The translations under genes and the position numbers were made by a program. Shown one piece after another: positions 27,283-37,497 of a stretch of DNA of 64,000 bases (within the stretch, counting starts at the first letter, position 1; every line of letters begins with the position of its first letter). Source of the DNA: Marinobacter bryozoorum (lineage in GTDB: Bacteria > Pseudomonadota > Gammaproteobacteria > Pseudomonadales > Oleiphilaceae); assembly GCF_023156245.1 (NCBI RefSeq), contig NZ_JAKZAH010000008.1, positions 1 to 64,000 on the forward strand, read 5' to 3'. Below the pieces are notes generated by a model. That model was not told the DNA's origin. It saw only the letters and a program-made list of their open reading frames with translations, and searched no databases.

Positions 27283-27356
27283 GTGCAGGAGTGGGAAAAA
27301 GTGGAAATTGGTGGTTTTTAGTGGTTTCTGGGTGGTGTCGAGTGGAAATTGGTGAC
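27281..27356 (+). promoter_or_regulatory. MraZ-box array: GTG(G) repeats at 10-11 bp spacing
   Basis: GTGG occurs at 27291, 27301, 27311, 27321, 27332 and 27342, flanked by weaker GTG copies at 27281 and 27352. Each lies one helical turn from the next. MraZ binds such direct repeats on one DNA face and represses its own operon; most described operators have three or four copies. Six good copies plus two weak ones suggest a large MraZ multimer footprint over the leader. Confidence 0.82.
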
Positions 27357-27408
27357 ACCGAGCCGCCACAAAGAAGAAACACAACAAACAGGGTCTGCGC
27401 TTTCAGCG

Positions 27409-27861
27409 ATGAGCAACTTTCTTGGCAGTCACGCAATCAACATGGACGCAAAGGGTCGCCTGGCGATTCCTGCCCGTGTGCGTGAAGAGTTGCAGGAAGA
27501 GTGCGGCGGACGCATTGTTCTGACCGCCAACGCCGATGAGGAGCGCTGCCTGTTGCTGTATCCGGAGCCGGTTTTCGAAAGCGTACGCACCCAGGTGCTT
27601 GCGCTTCCCAATATGAACAAGAAGGCCCGTCGTCTGCAGCGCCTGATTATCGGGCATGCCACGCAACTGGAGCTGGATTCCGCCGGCCGCATACTTGTGC
27701 CACCCACACTGCGAAGCTATGCCCGCCTGGAGAAGAAGCTGATGCTGATCGGTCAGGGCAAGAAGCTCGAGTTGTGGAGCGAAGAGCGCTGGTTCGCCTT
27801 CCTGGACGAAGATGATGACGACGATGAAATGCCGCCGGAAATGGAGGCCCTGTCACTATGA
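27409..27861 (+). CDS. mraZ: Transcriptional regulator MraZ
   Basis: AbrB-like double swapped-hairpin protein, 150 residues, with two repeats carrying the DNA-binding motif: [20 protein letters not shown] near residues 9-28 and [19 protein letters not shown] in the second half. It represses the dcw operon from the GTGG array just upstream. The ATG at 27409 gives [13 protein letters not shown]; codons further up lie in the operator. The C-terminus is strongly acidic ([12 protein letters not shown]). Overlaps rsmH by four bases. Confidence 0.95.
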   Translation: MSNFLGSHAINMDAKGRLAIPARVREELQEECGGRIVLTANADEERCLLLYPEPVFESVRTQVLALPNMNKKARRLQRLIIGHATQLELDSAGRILVPPTLRSYARLEKKLMLIGQGKKLELWSEERWFAFLDEDDDDDEMPPEMEALSL

Positions 27862-28841
27862 TGCCGGCTGACTTTTCCAGTGACACGGCAGGCCAGGCAC
27901 TGCACCGTTCGGTGCTGCTGGACCAGGCCGTGGACTTGTTGCTGGTGCGTGGTGATGGGCGCTATGTGGATGGCACCTTTGGAAGGGGTGGGCATAGCCG
28001 CCTGATTCTCCGGCATCTCAGGAAGGAAGGCCGGCTGATCGGCATCGACAAGGACCCGGAGGCGGTCCGGTTCGGAGAAACCCTGGCGGCCGAGGACGGC
28101 CGCTTCGTCGTTTATCACGGCTCATTTGCTGACATGTCTGATGCAGTTGCTGCTCAGGGCTGGGGGACTGTGTCCGGTGTGTTACTGGATCTCGGGGTCT
28201 CCTCGCCCCAGCTTGATGATCCCGGTCGTGGTTTCAGTTTCATGAGCAATGGACCGCTGGACATGAGAATGGATCCGACCCGTGGGCAAAGTGCTGCCCA
28301 GTGGCTGAACTCTGCAGCAGAGAAAGAGATTGCCGATGTCATCTGGCGTTATGGCGAGGAACGTTTCTCGCGCCGCATCGCCCGGGCGGTGATTGCGCAG
28401 CGTGCCGAGGAGCCGCTGGAGACCACCCGCCAGTTCGCCGAACTGGTTCGGCAGTCGGTCCCGAAAAAGGAAAAACACAAGCATCCGGCGACCCGGTCTT
28501 TCCAGGCGGTGCGCATCTTTATCAATCGCGAGCTTGAGGACCTGGAAGCCGGCCTTGAGCAGGCCGTGGACTTGCTGGAGCCGGGCGGCCGGCTGGTTGT
28601 TATCAGCTTTCACTCCCTCGAGGACCGGATTGTCAAAAGGTTTATGAGGGATTTGTCCCGCGGGCCGCAGTTGCCTCGCGGCTTGCCGGTAAAGGCGCAG
28701 GATGTGGAGCCGCCGTTCCGGCTGGTGGGCAAGGCGCTGAAGGCCAGTGACCCGGAGATCGATCAGAACGTCAGGGCCCGGAGCGCCGTTATGCGGGTTC
28801 TTGAACGCCGCACTGACGCCAAAGGAGAAAACGCATCATGA
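27858..28841 (+). CDS. rsmH: 16S rRNA (cytosine(1402)-N4)-methyltransferase RsmH
   Basis: 327 residues, SAM-dependent. Conserved [13 protein letters not shown] near the start, SAM loop [36 protein letters not shown], and the C-terminal [17 protein letters not shown]. It modifies the same nucleotide as RsmI, which is also in this window. ATGATG gives two possible starts three bases apart. Confidence 0.97.
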   Translation: MMPADFSSDTAGQALHRSVLLDQAVDLLLVRGDGRYVDGTFGRGGHSRLILRHLRKEGRLIGIDKDPEAVRFGETLAAEDGRFVVYHGSFADMSDAVAAQGWGTVSGVLLDLGVSSPQLDDPGRGFSFMSNGPLDMRMDPTRGQSAAQWLNSAAEKEIADVIWRYGEERFSRRIARAVIAQRAEEPLETTRQFAELVRQSVPKKEKHKHPATRSFQAVRIFINRELEDLEAGLEQAVDLLEPGGRLVVISFHSLEDRIVKRFMRDLSRGPQLPRGLPVKAQDVEPPFRLVGKALKASDPEIDQNVRARSAVMRVLERRTDAKGENAS

Positions 28842-29254
28842 GCGCTGTCACACTTGAAAAGCCAGCGAAAACATCGGTCCTGACACGGGAAAACGTGCGC
28901 GGGAGGGTTTCTGATGCTTTCAGGCTGTCAGCTCGCATCTTTCGCACCCTGGCAGAACCAAAGATCGTGGTCACCCTGGGGTTGGCTGCATTGTTGATCG
29001 GCTCCGCCATCGGGGTGGCGATCAGTGCGCACCAGAACCGGGAGCTCTATAACTCGCTTTCGGTACTGCAGGCAGAGAGGGATGCCTATCAGCGCCAGTG
29101 GAGTCAGTTGTTGCTTGAGCAGAGTGCCCTGAGTGCCCACGGTCGCATCGAGCGCAAGGCCGTGGAGGATTTTGAAATGGTGGTACCAGGACGGGAGCAC
29201 ATCGTGCTGGTGCCCTACTCCAATGCAGACCGGCTTGCGTCGGTCGGGAACTAA
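28838..29254 (+). CDS. ftsL: Cell division protein FtsL
   Basis: 138 residues, bitopic. The cytoplasmic N-terminus (about 1-45) precedes one membrane helix ([21 protein letters not shown]) and a periplasmic heptad-like segment [28 protein letters not shown]. It partners FtsB and FtsQ at the septum. Overlaps rsmH by four bases. Confidence 0.93.
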   Translation: MSAVTLEKPAKTSVLTRENVRGRVSDAFRLSARIFRTLAEPKIVVTLGLAALLIGSAIGVAISAHQNRELYNSLSVLQAERDAYQRQWSQLLLEQSALSAHGRIERKAVEDFEMVVPGREHIVLVPYSNADRLASVGN

Positions 29255-29263
29255 GAGTCCGAT

Positions 29264-31006
29264 ATGTCCACCAGACAGGATAAGCCTTCATCCCTGCAAA
29301 AGCTTGCCGTCGGCCTCAAGGCCTGGCGCTTTGGTACGGTTGTGGGTGTATTCCTGGCGGTAGTGGCGGCGCTGGGCTGGAGACTTGTTGACCTGCATGT
29401 GGTGGACCAGGAGTTCCTGCGCAAGCAGGGGGATGTCAGGACTATCCGGGTGGATTCGATTGACGCCCACCGGGGCATGATTACCGATCGTTACGGCGAG
29501 CCGCTGGCGGTCAGTACGCCGGTGGAGACCCTCTGGGCCAACCCGGGTGAGGTTGATTCCGAGGATCCGCGCCTCGCGACTGCAGCCAGTCTGCTGGGGA
29601 TTTCCGAGGCCCGCCTGCGGCAGCGCCTGAGGGACTATGCCTCCCGCGAATTCATCTACGTTAGCCGGAAGATCCAGCCCTCCCTTGCCCGGGAAGTGTT
29701 AGCCCTGGATATTCCCGGGCTGTACAGCCGCCTTGAGTACAAGCGTTACTACCCGGCCGGTGAGGTGGCTGCGCACCTGGTGGGTTTCACCAATATTGAC
29801 GAGAGGGGGCAGGAAGGCATTGAGCTGTCCTATAACGACTGGCTCAGCGGCGTGCCCGGTAAAAAGCGTGTTCTTAGGGATAATCGTGGCAGGCTGATTC
29901 GCGACCTGTCGCTCATCCGCGATGCCCGTCCGGGCAAGGAACTGACCCTGAGCCTGGACCTGCGCCTGCAATACCTCGCCTACCGTGAGCTCAAGGCCGT
30001 GGTCCAGGCCCACAAGGCGCGGGGTGGCACACTGGTGATGCTGGATGTTTCTTCCGGTGAAGTGCTGGCCATGGTGAACCAGCAATCGTTCAACCCCAAT
30101 GACCGGTCTTCACTGAGCCCGGGCCGTCTGCGCAACAAGGCACTGACCGACCTGTTTGAGCCGGGATCGACCATCAAACCGCTGGCGGTGGCCGCTGCCC
30201 TGGAAGAAGGCAGCTACAAGCCTGGCACCATTATTGATACCTCGCCGGGTTATCGCCGGTATGGCCGTTTTACGATCCGGGATCATCGCAACTATGGCGA
30301 ACTTCCGGTCACGGAGATTATTTCCCGCTCAAGTAATGTTGGCATGAGTATGATCGCCAACGATATAGGCGGTGATGTGATTCGTGACTTCTATTTCCGG
30401 CTGGGGCTTGGCCAGCCTACCGGCATCGGGTTCCCGGGGGAAGCCGTGGGCGTATTGCCCATGACCGACCGGTGGCGGCCGGTAGAGGAGGCGACGCTGT
30501 CGTACGGTTATGGCATGAGCGTGAATGCCATGCAGCTGGCACAGGCGTATATGGCGGTTGCCAACGGTGGTATCCGCTACCCGGTCACTGTCATGCGGCG
30601 GGACCAGGCGCCAGCGGGTGAGCGCGTGATGTCGGAAACCGTCTCTGCCCAGGTTCGCGAAATGCTACAGACCGCTGTCGAGCAGGGCACCGGCAAGCGC
30701 GCGAACCCGGCGCTGTACAGTGCCGGGGGGAAGACCGGCACAGTGCACCTGGTAGGCGCACAGGGCTACGAAGAAAGCCAGTACAAGGCCCTCTTTGCCG
30801 GCATGGCACCCATGGATAATCCAAGGATCGTTCTGGTTGTTGCCGTGGATGCGCCCCAGGGTGGAGATTATTACGGTGGTGAAGTGGCAGCGCCGGTGTT
30901 TGCCCGGGTCATGAGCGACGCCCTGCGGCTGCTGAATGTCAGGCCAGAACTGACCGCTGCGGAAGCGGACACCCGGACGCCCGGCCCGACCGGGGAGCGA
31001 GGGTAA
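29264..31006 (+). CDS. ftsI: Peptidoglycan D,D-transpeptidase FtsI (PBP3)
   Basis: 580-residue septal class B penicillin-binding protein. One N-terminal membrane helix (about 24-46), a pedestal domain, then the transpeptidase with the acyl-serine motif S302-T-I-K305, S356-S-N358 and K490-T-G-T493, all intact. Starts nine bases after ftsL. Target of beta-lactams such as aztreonam in relatives. Confidence 0.97.
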   Translation: MSTRQDKPSSLQKLAVGLKAWRFGTVVGVFLAVVAALGWRLVDLHVVDQEFLRKQGDVRTIRVDSIDAHRGMITDRYGEPLAVSTPVETLWANPGEVDSEDPRLATAASLLGISEARLRQRLRDYASREFIYVSRKIQPSLAREVLALDIPGLYSRLEYKRYYPAGEVAAHLVGFTNIDERGQEGIELSYNDWLSGVPGKKRVLRDNRGRLIRDLSLIRDARPGKELTLSLDLRLQYLAYRELKAVVQAHKARGGTLVMLDVSSGEVLAMVNQQSFNPNDRSSLSPGRLRNKALTDLFEPGSTIKPLAVAAALEEGSYKPGTIIDTSPGYRRYGRFTIRDHRNYGELPVTEIISRSSNVGMSMIANDIGGDVIRDFYFRLGLGQPTGIGFPGEAVGVLPMTDRWRPVEEATLSYGYGMSVNAMQLAQAYMAVANGGIRYPVTVMRRDQAPAGERVMSETVSAQVREMLQTAVEQGTGKRANPALYSAGGKTGTVHLVGAQGYEESQYKALFAGMAPMDNPRIVLVVAVDAPQGGDYYGGEVAAPVFARVMSDALRLLNVRPELTAAEADTRTPGPTGERG

Positions 31007-31009
31007 GCT

Positions 31010-32494
31010 ATGTGTATGACCTCTCTTGGCAGCCTGCTGCAGGGCATTGTAGACGTTCCATCGGTGTTTGATGTCACCATTCACGGCCTGCGAACCGATA
31101 GTCGGCGGGTCGTTGGCGGAGATGCCTTCCTGGCGCTTCCGGGCGCGCAGACAGCAGCTGATCGTTACGTGGATGATGCCATTGATGCCGGGGCCATCGT
31201 GATCATCCTCGACTCAGAGACCTCCGCGCCCTGTTACGAGTATCGCAGCGCATTGGTGGTGCCTGTGCCCGCGCTGCGTAAACGCCTGGGCCAGATTGCC
31301 GATCGTTTCTATGAACATCCGTCCCGTCGCCTTCGGGTAATCGGTGTGACCGGAACGAATGGCAAAACCTCTGTGACCAGTTTTATCTCCCAGTTGCTGG
31401 CGGGAGCAGGGCTGCCCTGTGGTGTTCTGGGTACCCTGGGTTATGGCATGCCGGGGGAACTCAGTGAAGCGACCCATACCACCCCGGATGTAGTATCGGT
31501 TAATCGTGCCCTGTTTGAGATGGCCCGCAAGGGCGCCCGGGCCGTTGCCATGGAAGTCTCCTCCCATGCCCTGGATCAGGGTCGCATCGATGGCGTTGCC
31601 ATGATCGGTGCTGTATTCACCAACCTGACACGGGATCACCTGGATTACCACGGCACCATGGATGCCTATGGCCAGGCCAAGGCATCCCTCTTTACACGGG
31701 AAGGTCTCCACTTTTCGGTGATCAACTTTGATGACCCTTTCGGCCGCCAGCTGTTTGAGCAGACAGAAGGGTTGTGTGATCGCGTCCGCTACAGCCTCCA
31801 CGAATCACAGACGGAACTCTGGCTCACCCGTTTTGCGCCCGGCCCTGACGGGTTTGAGGCGGATGTGGACGGTCAGTGGGGCGCCTTTACCCTGTCCGCC
31901 CCATTAATGGGCAGCTTCAACGCCAGCAACCTGCTGGCGGCAGTGGCTGCTGTATTGAACCTGGGCGTATCCGTTGAACAGGTTCAGCAGGCCGTGTCAG
32001 GGCTGACGCCTCCGCCGGGTCGACTGGAGAGCTTCAGTGGACCGGATGGTGTGCGCGTGGTCGTGGACTACGCACACACGACGGATGCCCTGGCCAATGC
32101 CTTGTCAGCTCTGCGCCCCCACACCGATGGCCAGCTGATCTGTGTCTTTGGTTGTGGTGGTGACCGGGACAAGGGCAAGCGGCCAGAAATGGCGCGTGAG
32201 GCAGAGAAAGGCGCCGATCACCTCATTATTACGGATGACAATCCCCGCACAGAATCGCCGGAGAGCATCGTAAAGGACATGCTGGCCGGACTTGCGAATG
32301 CAGATGCGGCCAGGGTCATCCATGATCGAGGCGATGCCATCCATACCGCAGTGGACATGGCGCGGCCGGGCGACCTGGTACTGATTGCCGGTAAGGGGCA
32401 TGAGGCCTGGCAGGAGCGTAACGGCAAGCGCACGCCATTCAGCGATGTGGCCCACGCGCAGGAGGCCCTGGGCCTGAACGGGGGTGTGGCATGA
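31010..32494 (+). CDS. murE: UDP-N-acetylmuramoyl-L-alanyl-D-glutamate--2,6-diaminopimelate ligase
   Basis: 494-residue cytoplasmic ligase adding the third peptide residue. ATP loop GVTGTNGKTSVTSF near 113-126. The specificity motif D410-N-P-R413 marks a meso-diaminopimelate enzyme, consistent with a Gram-negative wall. The start may be M1 or M3. Overlaps murF by four bases. Confidence 0.97.
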   Translation: MCMTSLGSLLQGIVDVPSVFDVTIHGLRTDSRRVVGGDAFLALPGAQTAADRYVDDAIDAGAIVIILDSETSAPCYEYRSALVVPVPALRKRLGQIADRFYEHPSRRLRVIGVTGTNGKTSVTSFISQLLAGAGLPCGVLGTLGYGMPGELSEATHTTPDVVSVNRALFEMARKGARAVAMEVSSHALDQGRIDGVAMIGAVFTNLTRDHLDYHGTMDAYGQAKASLFTREGLHFSVINFDDPFGRQLFEQTEGLCDRVRYSLHESQTELWLTRFAPGPDGFEADVDGQWGAFTLSAPLMGSFNASNLLAAVAAVLNLGVSVEQVQQAVSGLTPPPGRLESFSGPDGVRVVVDYAHTTDALANALSALRPHTDGQLICVFGCGGDRDKGKRPEMAREAEKGADHLIITDDNPRTESPESIVKDMLAGLANADAARVIHDRGDAIHTAVDMARPGDLVLIAGKGHEAWQERNGKRTPFSDVAHAQEALGLNGGVA

Positions 32495-33876
32495 TGCGCG
32501 CATTCCGGTTGCAGGAACTGGCGGGCGTACTCGGCACTGCCGCCCCGTCTGCAAACACCCGGGTTGAGCGGGTCGTCACCGATACCCGCACCCTGCGCCA
32601 GGGCGACCTTTTCGTTGCGCTGCGAGGGGATCGCTTCGATGGTCATGGCTTCCTTGAAGCTGCACGGGAAGCAGGGGCGGCCGCCGCGGTGGTCGATACC
32701 ACAAATCCGGATAGTGTTCTCCCCCAGTTGGTGGTTCCGGACACCGTCCAGGCCCTCGCAGACCTGGCTCGTTTCAACCGGGAGCAAAGCCGGGCAGGTG
32801 TCGTGGCCATCACCGGGAGCAGCGGCAAGACCACCCTCAAGGAGATGCTTGCAGCCATCCTGCTCAACGAAGGCGAAACGCTCGCGACCCAGGGCAACCT
32901 GAATAATCACATTGGCGCCCCCCTGACCCTGCTCCGGGTTGCACCTGAGCACCGGTTTGCGGTGATCGAACTGGGGGCGAGCGGGCTTGGCGAAATAGCG
33001 CATACCGTGGCTGCGGCAAGGCCCGACGTGGCTGTCATTACCAACGCAGGCGAAGCCCACCTGGAGGGCTTTGGCAGCTACGACAACATTGTTCAGGCCA
33101 AGGGTGAAATCATCGATGGCCTGGGGGCCAGTGGCACGGTGGTGCTCAATGCCGATGACCCCGCGTACCGGCGCTGGAAGCAACGTGCAGGTGCCCGTCA
33201 GGTGGTTTCTGTCAGTGCCAGCGGTGCCGAGTCGGATTACTGCTGTACCGGTTTTGAATCCCTTGGTGAGGGTTACCGGATCACGGTAGCGATCAGGGGC
33301 GGCCGCGAATGTCAGCTCGAGATCGCGTTGTCGGGTGAGCACAACATTTCCAATGCCCTGCTGGCCATGGCTGCGGCAGAGGCGCTGGGAGCGAGCGAAG
33401 CATCGGTGCGCGGTGGCCTTGCTGCTGTGAAAACGGCGGCGGGTCGCCTCGAGCGCAAAGTGCTGAGTGAGCGGGTCACCGTGATCGATGACAGCTATAA
33501 CGCCAACCCAAGCTCCATGAAGGCAGCACTGGAGGTTCTGGCAGGTGCCCCGGCAACGCGTGTTGCCTTGCTCGGAGCCATGGCCGAACTGGGGCCAGGA
33601 TCAGCGCAGTTGCACCAGGAGGTTGGAACCCATGCTCGCAAGCTGGGCGTGGAGCAGTTGCTGGTGGTCGGTGCCGGGAGCGACTGTGCTGCTCTTACAA
33701 CCGGGTTTGGCGACGTGGCCCGGTGCTTTGATACCCATGAGCAGGCAGTGGACTGGCTGCTGGAAAAAGTCACTGGCCCCCTGACCGTGCTGGTCAAGGG
33801 GTCCCGTAGTTCTGCCATGGACCAGGCAGTCAGGTTGTTACAAGAAAAGGTAGGACATTCATGCTGCTCTGGCTGA
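32491..33876 (+). CDS. murF: UDP-N-acetylmuramoyl-tripeptide--D-alanyl-D-alanine ligase
   Basis: 461 residues, adds D-Ala-D-Ala to the muramoyl tripeptide. ATP loop [15 protein letters not shown] near 108-122, [16 protein letters not shown] and [20 protein letters not shown] as in all MurF. ATGATG offers two starts. The 3' end overlaps mraY by 16 bases. Confidence 0.97.
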   Translation: MMRAFRLQELAGVLGTAAPSANTRVERVVTDTRTLRQGDLFVALRGDRFDGHGFLEAAREAGAAAAVVDTTNPDSVLPQLVVPDTVQALADLARFNREQSRAGVVAITGSSGKTTLKEMLAAILLNEGETLATQGNLNNHIGAPLTLLRVAPEHRFAVIELGASGLGEIAHTVAAARPDVAVITNAGEAHLEGFGSYDNIVQAKGEIIDGLGASGTVVLNADDPAYRRWKQRAGARQVVSVSASGAESDYCCTGFESLGEGYRITVAIRGGRECQLEIALSGEHNISNALLAMAAAEALGASEASVRGGLAAVKTAAGRLERKVLSERVTVIDDSYNANPSSMKAALEVLAGAPATRVALLGAMAELGPGSAQLHQEVGTHARKLGVEQLLVVGAGSDCAALTTGFGDVARCFDTHEQAVDWLLEKVTGPLTVLVKGSRSSAMDQAVRLLQEKVGHSCCSG

Positions 33877-34946
33877 CAGAACTGCTGGCACCATATATCA
33901 ACGAGCTGACGGTGTTTCAGTACCTCACCCTGCGGGCGATCCTCGGCATCCTTACGGCCTTGCTGATCTCGCTGCTGATCGGGCCCATGATGATTCGCAA
34001 GCTGAGTCAGTACCAGATCGGCCAGGCGGTGCGGGATGATGGTCCGCAAACCCACCTGAGCAAGGCCGGGACGCCGACTATGGGGGGCGCCCTGATCCTG
34101 GTGGCGATCGCAGTCAGCACCCTGTTGTGGGCAGACCTGGGCAACCGCTATGTCTGGGTCACTTTGTTGGTCACCCTCGGGTTCGGTGCCATCGGCTGGG
34201 TGGATGATTACCGTAAAGTGGTTGAGCGTAATCCGAAGGGGCTGCCGGCACGCTGGAAGTATTTCTGGCAATCAGTGATTGGAGCGATAGCTGCCGTAGG
34301 GCTGTTCTACAGTTCTGCATTGCCTCAGGAGACGTCCCTGTATTTGCCGTTCTTCAAGAACGTATCGATCACCCTGGGCCCGGTGCTCTTTATCCTGCTG
34401 ACTTACTTCGTGATTGTTGGCAGCAGTAACGCGGTCAACCTGACGGACGGCCTCGATGGCCTCGCCATTATGCCGACGGTGATGGTGGCCGGGGCGCTGG
34501 CTGTATTTGCCTACCTGTCAGGCCATGCGCAATTTGCCAATTACCTGCTGATCCCGCATTTGCCTGGCAGCGGTGAACTGATTGTTTTCTGCGGCGCCCT
34601 GGTGGGGGCCGGACTCGGGTTCCTCTGGTTCAACACCTATCCGGCCCAGGTCTTCATGGGGGATGTGGGTGCCCTGGCGCTGGGTGCGGCCCTGGGCGTG
34701 GTGGCCGTGATCGTGCGCCAGGAAATCGTGCTGTTCATCATGGGTGGGGTGTTCGTGATGGAGACCATCTCGGTCATTCTGCAGGTGGGTTCGTTTCGTC
34801 TCACCGGGCGGAGGATTTTCCGGATGGCTCCGCTGCACCACCATTTTGAGCTTAAAGGCTGGCCGGAGCCGAGGGTTATCGTCCGTTTCTGGGTGATCAC
34901 CGTGATCCTGGTATTGATCGGGCTCTCAAGCCTGAAACTGCGTTAA
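33861..34946 (+). CDS. mraY: Phospho-N-acetylmuramoyl-pentapeptide-transferase
   Basis: 361-residue, ten-helix membrane enzyme that makes lipid I. Signature stretches: [23 protein letters not shown] with the magnesium-binding aspartates, [13 protein letters not shown], and [14 protein letters not shown] near the C-terminus. All catalytic residues visible. Starts within murF. Confidence 0.98.
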   Translation: MLLWLTELLAPYINELTVFQYLTLRAILGILTALLISLLIGPMMIRKLSQYQIGQAVRDDGPQTHLSKAGTPTMGGALILVAIAVSTLLWADLGNRYVWVTLLVTLGFGAIGWVDDYRKVVERNPKGLPARWKYFWQSVIGAIAAVGLFYSSALPQETSLYLPFFKNVSITLGPVLFILLTYFVIVGSSNAVNLTDGLDGLAIMPTVMVAGALAVFAYLSGHAQFANYLLIPHLPGSGELIVFCGALVGAGLGFLWFNTYPAQVFMGDVGALALGAALGVVAVIVRQEIVLFIMGGVFVMETISVILQVGSFRLTGRRIFRMAPLHHHFELKGWPEPRVIVRFWVITVILVLIGLSSLKLR

Positions 34947-34960
34947 GGAACGAATAGAGC

Positions 34961-36301
34961 ATGGCTGTTATCGCTTCGGATCGTCGCACACTGGTAGTAG
35001 GCCTGGGTAAGACCGGGCTCTCCTGCGTGCGCTATCTGACCGGCCTCGGGCGCGAGGTGTCGGTGGCGGACAGCCGTGCCCGGCCACCCGGCCTTGAAGA
35101 GCTGCAGCAGCAATGGCCGGAGGTGGACGTGCGTACCGGTGGTTTCGAGCCGGAGTGGTTCTGCAGCTTTAACGAGCTGGTGGTCAGTCCGGGCATTGCC
35201 GTCAGTGAGCCGGCCATTGCCGCAGCGGCTGAGCTCGGCGCCGTTATCCGGGGCGACATCGACCTGTTCGCAGAGGCCGCCGATGCCCCGATCATCGGAA
35301 TTACCGGCTCCAACGGCAAGACCACCGTCACCACGCTGGTGGGCGAGCTGGCGCAGGCCTGCGGCATTAACGCGGCTGTCGGCGGCAATATTGGCACACC
35401 GGTCCTTGACTTGCTGGAGGCGCAGCCGGAGGTCTACATCCTCGAGCTGTCCAGTTTCCAGTTGGAAACCACCCGGGAACTGAATGCGGATGTGGCCACC
35501 GTGCTGAACGTTTCGGACGACCATATGGATCGTTATCCGTCGAAAATGGCCTACTACCAGGCCAAGCAACGGATCTTCCGGGGTGCGCGCAATGCCGTGG
35601 TCAACCTGGATGACGCCCTGAGTACGCCGATGGCCCGGGATACCCTGAACTTCATCTGTTACGGGTTTAACCGGATCAACCCGGAAACGTTCAGTACCCG
35701 TGAGGACGACGAGGGCCTCTGGATTACATGGGGGCTGGATAACCTCCTGAATACAAAGAACCTGAAGCTGGCGGGCCTGCACAATGTGAGCAATGTTATG
35801 GCCGCACTGGCAATCGGGCACGCAGCGGGCTGGCCCCTGGATGTCATGCTCGGCGCCGCCTGTGAGTTTCGTGGCCTGCCACATCGCTGCGAGCCGGTGG
35901 AAACGATTGACGGCGTGGAGTTCATCAACGACTCCAAGGGCACCAACGTAGGGGCGACCGTCGCCGCACTGGACAGCCTCGCTCCGGGCTGTGAGCGCAT
36001 CGTTCTCATCGCGGGGGGTGACGGTAAGGGCGCCGACTTTGAGCCACTGGCCAGGCCCGTTGCCGAACATTGTCGGGCGGTGGTGCTTATCGGCCGGGAT
36101 GCCGATCTTATCGCAGGGGCCCTGGACGGTTCGGTGCCCGTGGAAAAGGCTGACTCGATGGCGCAAGCCGTCGGACTGGCAGCAAAACTGGCGTGCAGTG
36201 GAGACCGGGTGCTGTTGTCCCCGGCGTGCGCCAGTTTCGACATGTTCTCCGGCTATGAAGACCGGGGCAACCAGTTCCGCCAGGCAGTGGAGGGCTTGTG
36301 A
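34961..36301 (+). CDS. murD: UDP-N-acetylmuramoyl-L-alanine--D-glutamate ligase
   Basis: 446-residue cytoplasmic ligase adding D-glutamate. The N-terminal UDP-binding domain begins TLVVGLGKTGLSCVRYL; ATP loop GITGSNGKTTVTTLV near 110-124; the C-terminal domain has NDSKGTNVGATVAAL. It stands 14 bp after mraY and its stop overlaps the ftsW ATG by one base. Confidence 0.97.
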   Translation: MAVIASDRRTLVVGLGKTGLSCVRYLTGLGREVSVADSRARPPGLEELQQQWPEVDVRTGGFEPEWFCSFNELVVSPGIAVSEPAIAAAAELGAVIRGDIDLFAEAADAPIIGITGSNGKTTVTTLVGELAQACGINAAVGGNIGTPVLDLLEAQPEVYILELSSFQLETTRELNADVATVLNVSDDHMDRYPSKMAYYQAKQRIFRGARNAVVNLDDALSTPMARDTLNFICYGFNRINPETFSTREDDEGLWITWGLDNLLNTKNLKLAGLHNVSNVMAALAIGHAAGWPLDVMLGAACEFRGLPHRCEPVETIDGVEFINDSKGTNVGATVAALDSLAPGCERIVLIAGGDGKGADFEPLARPVAEHCRAVVLIGRDADLIAGALDGSVPVEKADSMAQAVGLAAKLACSGDRVLLSPACASFDMFSGYEDRGNQFRQAVEGL

Positions 36302-37497
36302 TGCAGGTATCCAGCGTCGCCCAGCCTCGTCTGCCCCAAGGACTTCTGTCCCAGCCGCTGCCCTGGCTGGTGGTAAGTGCGGCCGCGTTGCTGATGATCG
36401 GTATTGTCATGATCGCCTCAGCGTCCATGGACATGGCGGCGGCCAACCTGGGCAACAGCTACCACTACGCCATTCGACAGCTGATCTTTGCCGGCCTGGG
36501 GTGTGCGCTGGCGATTGCCGCTGCCAATGTGCCCGTTTCCTGGTGGTACCGCAGTGGCTGGCTGCTGCTTGCCCTGGGCATGGCCTCGCTGGTGCTGGTA
36601 TTGACACCGCTTGGCAAGACGGTGAACGGTTCCACCCGGTGGATTCCCCTGGGTCTGTTTAACGTTCAGGTATCGGAAGTTGCCAAGCTGTGCCTGATCG
36701 CCTACCTGGCCGGTTACGTGGTTCGTCGCCGGGAGGAACTGGTCAATACCTGGTGGGGGTTTGGCAAGCCGGTTCTGGTACTGGGTGTGGCCTCTGCGCT
36801 GCTGGTGACCCAGCCGGACTTTGGTGCCACCGTGGTGCTGATGACGGCGGCGCTGGGCATGATTTTTCTCAGTGGCGTACGGCTGACACGTTTCGTGCCC
36901 CTGATCGCCGTGTGCGTGGTGCTTGGTGCCGTCCTGATTGTTACCCAGCCCTACCGACTGAAGCGGGTGGTGAGTTATCTCGATCCCTGGCAGGACCAGT
37001 ACAACACAGGCTACCAGCTCACGCAGTCGTTGATTGCTTTCGGCCGTGGTGAGTGGTCCGGGGTCGGGCTGGGTAACTCGATCCAGAAACTGTTCTATCT
37101 GCCCGAGGCGCACACTGATTTCATCTTCGCGATTACCGCGGAAGAGTTTGGTCTGTTGGGTTCAATGATGGTCCTGGCCCTGTTCGCCATCCTGGTGCTG
37201 TCCGGGTTCGTGATTGCCCGCAAGTCCGAGCGTCAGGGCATGGGCTTTGCGGCCTGCTTCGCCTACGGGCTGACGCTCCTGCTCGGCCTGCAGGCCATGA
37301 TCAATATGGCCGTTAATACCGGCCTGCTGCCCACCAAGGGGCTGACCCTGCCGCTGATGAGCTACGGCGGTTCAAGCCTCCTGGTGGTCTGCGTCAGCAT
37401 CGGCATCCTGGTCCGCATTGAAATGGAGCGGCAACAGCAGCTGGCAGCCGCTGGCGCAGATCAGAACCCCGCCCGCCGGGTAAGGGGGGCATCATGA
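36301..37497 (+). CDS. ftsW: Septal peptidoglycan glycosyltransferase FtsW
   Basis: 398 residues, ten membrane helices, SEDS family. Polymerises lipid II with FtsI as partner. Motifs GSTRWIPLGLFNVQVSEVAKL, the catalytic-loop region YQLTQSLIAFGRGEWSGVGLGNS and LPEAHTDFIFAITAEEFG are present, ending LPLMSYGGSSLLV. ATG at 36301 overlaps the murD stop; a GTG one codon earlier is also open. Overlaps murG by four bases. Confidence 0.96.
   Translation: MQVSSVAQPRLPQGLLSQPLPWLVVSAAALLMIGIVMIASASMDMAAANLGNSYHYAIRQLIFAGLGCALAIAAANVPVSWWYRSGWLLLALGMASLVLVLTPLGKTVNGSTRWIPLGLFNVQVSEVAKLCLIAYLAGYVVRRREELVNTWWGFGKPVLVLGVASALLVTQPDFGATVVLMTAALGMIFLSGVRLTRFVPLIAVCVVLGAVLIVTQPYRLKRVVSYLDPWQDQYNTGYQLTQSLIAFGRGEWSGVGLGNSIQKLFYLPEAHTDFIFAITAEEFGLLGSMMVLALFAILVLSGFVIARKSERQGMGFAACFAYGLTLLLGLQAMINMAVNTGLLPTKGLTLPLMSYGGSSLLVVCVSIGILVRIEMERQQQLAAAGADQNPARRVRGAS

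Noticed and set aside
27291-27346. Possible CRISPR-like short repeat array
   Set aside because: The 10-bp period with a GTGG motif upstream of mraZ is explained by MraZ operators; no spacer-repeat structure of CRISPR size.
27106-27387. 93-codon frame on the minus strand over the mraZ operator
   Set aside because: Overlaps the promoter and repeat array and has no recognisable domain.
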